Part shown: in pieces, positions 57,878 to 64,000 of the stretch
Position numbering within the stretch: position 1 is the stretch's first letter
How the letters are laid out: every line of letters begins with the position of its first letter
NCBI GenBank assembly: GCA_015227615.1
Contig: JAALGZ010000032.1
Coordinates: 124,001 to 188,000 of the forward strand
Direction: 5' to 3'
DNA length: 64,000 nucleotides
Source: Labyrinthula sp. Ha
Lineage: Eukaryota; Sar; Bigyra; Labyrinthulida; Labyrinthulaceae
Notes under the pieces: generated by a model
The model's database searches: none
Told to the model about the DNA's origin: nothing
The model's input: the letters and a program-made list of their open reading frames with translations, nothing else
Made by a program: the position numbers and the translations under genes

Positions 57878-59556
57878 GATTTAATTGAAACTAAGTATAC
57901 TGTGGAAGTTGAAGAAAAATTCTGCTAAGAGTTTTAAAAGTTTAAATTTAAATTTGTTAGAATAAAAAAATGCGGATATCTCTAGTTTTGTGGATATAAT
58001 ATGGGATCTAATATTTGTTAAAGGATAACATCGTAGTCTAATCAGATGTACGAACATAGGGCAGTTTAGCTTCAAGAACGCATTTCAAACTTCCCATACC
58101 AATATGGTGAAATTGAAATATTTAAGAGACAAGAATTATATCTTTGCATAACTGGAGTAAAAATATTGCAATGCTTCTATTCATGCCTGAAAATATAATT
58201 GCATTTTGGTTCCTATATCTTTTGTAACTGGTTATAAGCCAACAAATTACCACAGATGTTTATGGTGCTCTCTCAATTTATAGTAAAAGCAAAAAAAAGA
58301 TTATATTTCAATTTAACATGTTAACGAAGGATTTTTGTCTTATTCTCATCTTGGTTTTAGTTTCGCCTTAATCAAAAAGATATTTTTTGCTCTTAGTAGT
58401 CTACATATGAAACCTAATTATCATATTTTTTTTGTTCTCGAAGGGGTTAGTATTGAGCATGGTGTAGAATATTAAGAATTAGAGCCCTTAGTGAAAAATT
58501 ATTTTAATAATAAAATGAAACATATAAAATTTATTTTTGTTAGATCCTTAGACGACAGATAAATAAAGATTTTATTTAATACACTTTCTCCTAGTATAAC
58601 AGTATTATAGACATCTTTTCTAGGTAAAATTTTGATAGAATCTTGATGCAAACCTTGTTTTAATAGTTATTTTATACCTTTTAATATTTTTCATATTTCT
58701 TCTATTTTTGGAAACATAGTTTATTTAAACTTCCTCTTTATATCTTGAGTTGAGTAGAAATATGCACAACAACCTCAAAAAACTCAATTGTGAATTACTG
58801 TAAGTATAAATGACTAAGAAATGAAAAATAGCTATTCTACGAATAAACAAAATAGACAGAGTATCAAACAATCTAATATTACAAAACAAGAGCAGAGAAA
58901 TAGTTTAGTTCTAAAATATATGATAAATTAGTATTTCAGTATGTCAGACCTTCAGTTCTTGTTGTTTTCTGGACAACTTTTGATCGCGTATGCAGACAAA
59001 ACAAACATGGAATCAGTGAAGACAAAACTTGGAGATAAAAAGATTATTAAAAAAATAGACCATCTTAATATTGTTCTGCCTAAAGTTTCACTGAGTGGAT
59101 TAGATATAAAAAAATTAACCCAAGTGGTTCAATCACTTAACATTAACACTCTAGAAATAGATTCAAGTCAAGCCACAAACAATTCTGAAAACTCTTTGTT
59201 AAAAATTCTCATGAGAGAGAAAGTTGACATAAATTCATATAAACTGACAGGTGTTAATTTTTTTTTATCATTAAAAAATATTTCAGAAGTAGTTAAATAT
59301 TTTGCAAGCCTTCATTTTGTTCAAGAATTCATAGTATCGAAAACTTATGTAAATTCAAAAAAGATATATAAAATATTTAGAGATACAAAATCTGATATGA
59401 AAATAATTCACCTTCCAATTCATCATTCAACTGATTTCATAGTTAAAGATCTTACAGTGAAACAAAATATAACAAACCTAAAAGAATTAAAACTCAGTTC
59501 CTATCTAAAAGAAATACAAAACGTTTCTGAATTATATAATTTAAATAATTGTAGTT
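57878..59556 (+). repeat. Inverted duplication, arm B
   Basis: Reverse-complement partner of arm A. It holds the upstream flank (57878-58940) and the first two thirds of LRR-like copy B, without the 2.8-kb insertion found in arm A. Similarity stops abruptly near TTAATTGA at 57880 on one side and near codon 205 of the gene on the other. Confidence 0.85.
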
Positions 59557-59948
59557 TTCTTCCGATTTTGAACCGACTTAATTTAGCAAAACTTACCGTT
59601 GAAACAGCATATTATACTTTGCAAAGGTTTGTGGTTTATGTTTTATGCAAGATAGTCTTCGGTTGCCATAATTTAGCCATGTTTTCTCTTCCAAAAGTTA
59701 TGTTAGATTAATTACAAACATCAACTATAATGTAATCAGGGTTGAAACTTAATAGTAATCTGAAAGCAGGGTCTAAAAGTTATTTTGTTTTTATTAATTG
59801 TGGATTTATAGATAATTTTCATATGAAGGCAATGAACTTTTTAGAGAACAGTTCATGGATTTTCCAAAGAAGATATTTTTCTGTGTTTGTTGTTACTTAT
59901 CAAAATAAGTTCAATTTATTATTGTTCTGGGGTTATATTGTGATTTAA
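58941..59948 (+). pseudogene. LRR-like protein, copy B (C-terminal stops)
   Basis: Residues 1-256 form an open frame ending at TAA 59709-59711. The same frame continues after a second TAA (59733-59735) for 68 more codons to 59948. That tail aligns without gaps to the C-terminus of copy A (LKLNSNL against LKYNTKL, and so on). Copy B therefore looks like a gene broken by two in-frame stops, unless the 256-residue product is functional. The N-terminal two thirds are nearly identical to copy A. The last third is only distantly similar, far more divergent than the non-coding flank. Confidence 0.6.
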
Positions 59949-60980
59949 TCTACGTAAAAAGTAATATCTTTATAAATTTTCCAAGGAATAAAATTTTTCT
60001 TGTTTATTAGTTTTCATTATACAATCTAGTAAATTAATATATCTCTTTCTAAGTAAAATACTTATTTTAAAGAAACATACTTACTAAAAGAAATTAGTTC
60101 TCCTTTCTTGTATTTTGATGTAATATGACGAGATCATATGAAACACTCTTCTTGAACAGGTTTGAAATCCTCTATTATTATTAAAAGCATGAGCTGTTAC
60201 ATTTCTAAGAAGATATAATTATAATACACTAAATCTTCAATACGTTATTTGCATCTATTCTGCACAGTTGAGGAATAACATAATACCTTTGGTACACAGT
60301 TAAGATTTGATAAACTCTGATATACCTTTATTTCTCCCAATGCCTTCTCAAACCACCTGGAAATTTCGTACTTCATCCAAAACACAGACTCTCTAATCTA
60401 TCAGTCTTGTTTCGTACTCCCCTCAAAATCTTAAACCGTAATATTTGCATGAATCCTTTTTCAATCGATATCTCTATGCAAGTCAAAAGATTAAATATAG
60501 CAAACGAGAAGAAAAAAAGTGTGTCGCATGAACATTACGTTCTTTATGAATTGCACCCTTAGATCGATGAAATGTAATACTTGGACAAATGTATGGGAAA
60601 GGTGATAAAGTGATCCGTAAGAGTTACATTTCTGACGGTAGGCATTAAGTATTTCTTAGAGAATATCTAGTGACCTACCAGCATATCTATCATGAAGTTA
60701 TTTAAATTGGCAGGGGATTGACCTATCGTTATAGGGTTTTAATTATTGAAACGCGTTGAAGTGTTTTCTACTTTCTACGGAAGAAACTTTGTTTGAATTT
60801 TATGGCTTCAAAGAAACTTGTAAGAGATTTTGACATCTGGGAACGCTTGCCTCCTTTTTAATATAGTTATTTTTGAGCTGTTTGCTATTGTACTTGAATT
60901 TATAAGTGTTCTTCTTAATACTACATTCGAGATAAAATTAAAGAACAACTCGATTAATTAATAGAGCGGGCAAGTGTTTA
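59949..60980. other. Intergenic region, nothing recognised
   Basis: AT-rich sequence between arm B and the terminal gene cluster. No gene, RNA or repeat was seen. Confidence 0.5.
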
Positions 60981-62072
60981 CTACTTCTTCTTTTTTTTCT
61001 TACCCTTCTTATTTTTTTTCTTGAACTTTCTAAACTCTTCTCTTCCCTTCCAGCCTCTATACAACTTTTGTACAGCTGCTGCACCTCGATGATAGATATT
61101 CATCTTTTCCTGTTCCTTAGCAAGATATTTTTTCCAAGCTTCTAAATCTCTTGCCTCTTTTTGCTCCTTCAACTCCACTTTGTCTTTCCATTTTCTAAGT
61201 TTTTCGATTTCAAGTTTATCCTCTTTCATCTGAAACTTTTTCTTCTGCAGTACATCAAGTTGTTCTTGCACCCTCTCTTCCACCACTTTAACAGTGTCTA
61301 GACATTCTATCTCTAATTTATTCTTTTTTTTTCTAAGCTGAGCTTCCTCAAGCTCATTCTCCAGCACTAGTTTGGAACACTTGCCTTCCAAATTTTTAAC
61401 GTCATCTCTCAACTTGGCAATTTTCTTAGTTTCTGAGACCTTAATTTCTTTTAACTGTGTATTCATTCTAGAGCGCAGTTCGTTCTTTTCACAATTAACC
61501 TGTTTCTTTAACAAAGACAGCCCTTTCTCTGCATCAGTAGCTGCTTTCTTCATCTCTTTTAATTCAAAGGCATGTTCACTCTCCTGTTTACTGATGAATC
61601 TCTCAAGTTGTTCTTTCTGTTTCTTAAGATTCGCAATTTTCTCCTTCAATTCATCGATAGAAACCTTTCCATCAGGTGTTGCCCCGTCTTCCTCTGATGT
61701 TTCTGTAAAGATCAGTCCAGTGTTAACAAGCGAAATGAACTCATTGAAAGTTCTTAGAAATATATTGAAAGCATCAGATGTCACGCCGTCAGGAACAGTT
61801 TCAGAGGACTCCATCAAAGAAAGTAGTTTAAATAAATTTTGTTCTCCTTTCGAGCATAGCTTCTGCCACTGTGTCCCGGTACGATTTCCTTCGAAAAGAT
61901 TCACCTCTTCAGAGATCTTCTGCGCTTCTTTCATTGGCTCTTGAAACATAGACACATCTGAATGAGCGGATGCAGAAAGCAGTTGCAGTTTTGAGTAGCA
62001 TTGTAACTGATTGCTAGTTTCTGAGAAACAGTTAATTATTTGCTGAACGCGTGCTCTATGTTCTTGAGTCAT
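60981..62072 (-). CDS. IQ-motif coiled-coil protein, DRC9/DRC10-like
   Basis: 363 residues. After a helical N-terminal domain (about 1-125) a long coiled coil runs from about 135 to 325, dense in Lys, Glu and Leu. It is followed by one IQ motif (AAAVQKLYRGWKGREEF, about 331-347) and a poly-Lys tail (KKKNKKGKKKKKK). This order matches IQCG/DRC9 and IQCD/DRC10, which form part of the nexin-dynein regulatory complex of motile cilia and bind calmodulin. I cannot decide between the two. It begins 21 nt after the stop of the upstream ALKBH8-like gene on the same strand, so its promoter must lie in that gene or the two are co-transcribed. Other IQ/coiled-coil proteins remain possible. Confidence 0.7.
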   Translation of the reverse strand: MTQEHRARVQQIINCFSETSNQLQCYSKLQLLSASAHSDVSMFQEPMKEAQKISEEVNLFEGNRTGTQWQKLCSKGEQNLFKLLSLMESSETVPDGVTSDAFNIFLRTFNEFISLVNTGLIFTETSEEDGATPDGKVSIDELKEKIANLKKQKEQLERFISKQESEHAFELKEMKKAATDAEKGLSLLKKQVNCEKNELRSRMNTQLKEIKVSETKKIAKLRDDVKNLEGKCSKLVLENELEEAQLRKKKNKLEIECLDTVKVVEERVQEQLDVLQKKKFQMKEDKLEIEKLRKWKDKVELKEQKEARDLEAWKKYLAKEQEKMNIYHRGAAAVQKLYRGWKGREEFRKFKKKNKKGKKKKKK

Positions 62073-62093
62073 TCATACAAGATTTCCCAACAG

Positions 62094-62882
62094 TCAATTC
62101 CTCTTAGAATCGCATAAACGGGGATATAAACACGGGCACCTACTTCGAAGAACTTCACGAAATGTTACACTAACCCTCCTACGCCTCAATTGCACCCTTC
62201 CATCTATAAGATCAGTAACTCTTTGCGGCATTTGGTGAGTAAACTCGTATCGACTCTCCCCAGTCATTACAAACAAGCTTCTTCGAGGAACATAAATACT
62301 AAATTTTTCAAACCTGCTTTCAAAGAAAAACACGCCTGATGAACCGAGACTTAAACTTGCAATCGCTTCTGTAAATGCAGAATGTGTATCTACATGCTGC
62401 GCAATTCCTTCACCTCGATTATACTCATTAACCGTAGCCTGATCTGATAGAAAGTTTCTGCCTAGAATCCTAGAGACAGAACCATCAATTTTACGTTTTA
62501 TTTCCATCAAAATAGAAGAGAAAGGATGAAAACTGTCTTCATCAGCCCTGTTGAGTTTGTAGTTGAACTTGTAGCCAAAGTGCGCAACTCGCCTTCTCAA
62601 AGGTTTGAAGGGAAGACAAAGTTGTTGCTCCTGCGTTTCAAGGGAAACATTTAATTCTTTGGAAACGGCAGCTTCTTCTATTTCAGATATAAATTCCTTT
62701 AGTATTATTAGTCCTGGTATTTTTTCCAGAACTATCATCTGTTCTGATAGAACAACATTTTCCGGGAGCTTTACGCTTTTTCTAACTTTTCTATGGAGAT
62801 CATCTGAAGAACCCTTTTCCATCTTACTTACAACATAACCATTTCTGCCTTCAATGCTTAATACGTCCAAAAATCGTTTCAA
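62094..62882 (-). CDS. ALKBH8-type AlkB dioxygenase (stand-alone)
   Basis: 262 residues of Fe(II)/2-oxoglutarate dioxygenase. The conserved run is NEYNRGEGIAQHVDTHSAF with metal ligands H163 and D165. SLSLGSSGVFFF follows, then PRRSLFVMTGESRYEFTHQM with the distal His216, and an Arg-rich RRRRVSVTFREV strand with the 2-oxoglutarate-binding Arg. The wording is closest to human ALKBH8, whose AlkB domain hydroxylates a wobble-uridine modification of tRNA. The RRM and the methyltransferase domain found in human ALKBH8 are both absent. A Cys pair near 249-251 (CPC) may correspond to the zinc-binding tail of ALKBH8. Divergent from the PWI-like gene, 282 nt apart. Confidence 0.9.
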   Translation of the reverse strand: MKRFLDVLSIEGRNGYVVSKMEKGSSDDLHRKVRKSVKLPENVVLSEQMIVLEKIPGLIILKEFISEIEEAAVSKELNVSLETQEQQLCLPFKPLRRRVAHFGYKFNYKLNRADEDSFHPFSSILMEIKRKIDGSVSRILGRNFLSDQATVNEYNRGEGIAQHVDTHSAFTEAIASLSLGSSGVFFFESRFEKFSIYVPRRSLFVMTGESRYEFTHQMPQRVTDLIDGRVQLRRRRVSVTFREVLRSRCPCLYPRLCDSKRN

Positions 62883-63130
62883 TGTTTTCGTTTTGTCGTT
62901 GTCAGCAAAACCAAAAATGGCAGAGAACTTCTATAAACTGTTACAGAAAGCTGCAAAAAACCGTGTAGAAATACATAAAGTCAACACAACCAAATTTTTC
63001 CTCGATCTTCTCAGTTACCTCGTAAACATCTAGTTTTCTTTCATCACTTTCTTTTCTCAACTTTATTCTAACTTTTAATACACTTAAACGGCTATCATTT
63101 TCCATCATACTATTTTTTGGGTACTTATTA

Positions 63131-63140
63131 ATTTTGGGTA
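63131..63140. promoter_or_regulatory. ATTTTGGGTA element in a divergent promoter
   Basis: TAATTTTGGGTAATTA lies 24 nt before the PWI-like gene and closely matches TAATTTTGGGCAATTA, which lies 36 nt before RPL13A. A second TTTTTTGGGTAC is at 63113-63124. The role is inferred. Confidence 0.4.
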
Positions 63141-63164
63141 ATTAGTTTTCTAGATCAAGACGAA

Positions 63165-63959
63165 ATGAAAGATTGGAGCAAAATTAAACTTAAAAAGACT
63201 TCTCTCTCAGAGAAAGAAAAATCTAAATTAAAAAATGTAATAGATAGGGTTCTAAGAAATGGATTAAAAGGATCCGATATTGATCCCGATGAGATGTATG
63301 TGGAATATATACATATCATGGTGATAAATGGAAAGACTGTGGAAGAGTGTTTCAAGAGTTTGATCGATTTGTTAGATGAAAAATACTGCAAAAGAATATG
63401 CGAGTATTTGGCAACTGAAATTTCAAAATTTGGAACTGAGGATGAAAAATCTGTGAAATCACCAAGGAAATCTGAAATGAGTGAAAAAAGAAGCAGTCAG
63501 TCTTCAGAACGAAAATCAGAGAGTAGTTCTAGTAGAAGAAGATCTTCTCACTGTGAACAGAAAGCTGCAAAATCAGAAACTGAAGAGGAAAAAAGAAAAA
63601 GAAGAGCTGAAAGATTTTCAACTTCCAAAGAATCTAATCAGTCTAAAGATAAATCTTATAGAGACAAAGGGTTCTTTTCTAAGAAAGAGAAGGAGAAAGA
63701 TGAAGAGTTAATTGGGGCTTATAGATATTATGTTGAAAGAAAATATAAAGCTGGATTTCTAGATTTTCAGCGTTATCTAAAAGATTTGGCAGATGCTGTG
63801 CTTGAGAAAACAGATGAAAAGCAAGGTACTGAAAAAGTTGAATCTCCACCTCAAGAAAACAAAGGAAAAAGAAAAATGGATGAAACTATGTCTCCACAAT
63901 TCCATGCTGTTAAAAAGGTAGCTAAAAAGAACCATACATGGGTGAGACAAAAATCTTAG
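63165..63959 (+). CDS. RS-rich protein with a Nab2/ZC3H14-type PWI-like domain
   Basis: 264 residues. Residues about 18-90 (VIDRVLRNGLKG, then DEMYVEYIHIMVINGKT and the following helices) resemble the PWI-like N-terminal domain of the poly(A)-binding proteins Nab2/ZC3H14. A Ser/Arg/Lys-rich linker at about 98-165 resembles RS domains. A second conserved-looking helical block, AYRYYVERKYKAGFLDFQRY, is at about 186-205. The tail is basic. The CCCH zinc fingers that bind poly(A) in the family are absent from this frame, which ends in TAG 40 nt before the window edge; further exons cannot be excluded. A role in nuclear mRNA processing is inferred. Confidence 0.65.
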   Translation: MKDWSKIKLKKTSLSEKEKSKLKNVIDRVLRNGLKGSDIDPDEMYVEYIHIMVINGKTVEECFKSLIDLLDEKYCKRICEYLATEISKFGTEDEKSVKSPRKSEMSEKRSSQSSERKSESSSSRRRSSHCEQKAAKSETEEEKRKRRAERFSTSKESNQSKDKSYRDKGFFSKKEKEKDEELIGAYRYYVERKYKAGFLDFQRYLKDLADAVLEKTDEKQGTEKVESPPQENKGKRKMDETMSPQFHAVKKVAKKNHTWVRQKS

Positions 63960-64000
63960 CAAAATTGAAAAAGGTATTGTGTTAATTTTTTGTGTTTGAT

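Overview
The window comes from a eukaryotic nuclear genome. It encodes cytosolic ribosomal protein uL13, dyskerin/Cbf5, a GRASP Golgi tether, an ALKBH8-type dioxygenase, a farnesylation-motif DnaJ and an IQ/coiled-coil protein resembling a nexin-dynein regulatory complex subunit, which would imply a cilium or flagellum. Base composition is strongly AT-rich. TAA, TAG and TGA all end conserved genes, so the genetic code looks standard. Almost all genes are intronless; the only clear intron is 50 nt, in the DnaJ gene. The DnaJ N-terminus resembles alveolate/stramenopile DnaJs, but I cannot name the lineage.

Layout. 1-4.2 kb: 3' end of an unknown gene; a serine-hydrolase/allantoicase fusion (-); RPL13A (+); an LRR-like gene (-). 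4.2-6.86 kb: no gene seen. 6.86-8.15 kb: DnaJ. 8.15-13.8 kb: empty. 13.8-14.9 kb: bZIP-like gene. 14.9-19.9 kb: empty. 19.9-21.0 kb: inorganic pyrophosphatase (+) against a small single-span membrane protein (-). 22.2-25.7 kb: a decayed gene and a delimited 2,256-bp hAT transposon with terminal repeats and an 8-bp target duplication. 28.5-32.2 kb: JMJD8-like protein (+), Cbf5 (+) and GRASP (-). 32.2-50.2 kb: a desert holding one arm of a large inverted duplication, which is itself interrupted by a 2.8-kb transposon-like insertion. 50.2-53.1 kb: a large TPR protein. 53.1-61 kb: decayed gene pieces and the second arm of the inverted duplication. 61-64 kb: compact cluster of DRC9/10-like (-), ALKBH8-like (-) and a Nab2/ZC3H14-type PWI-like protein (+).

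Gene organisation is two-speed. Small islands are packed very tightly, with convergent 3' ends 3, 11, 12 and 27 nt apart and a tandem gap of 21 nt. Gene-poor deserts of 2.5-9 kb separate them. A short element, TGCCCAAAAT, recurs 25-135 nt before several start codons, mostly in the same orientation relative to the gene, and is a candidate core promoter element.

Most genes are ordinary cell housekeeping: translation, rRNA pseudouridylation, tRNA wobble modification, chaperone, secretory pathway, cilium. The unusual items are the hydrolase-allantoicase fusion, a DnaJ keeping only one of its two zinc sites, a bZIP-like protein without the invariant Asn, a pyrophosphatase with an active-site-loop insertion, and a mosaic LRR-like gene pair carried on the inverted duplication.
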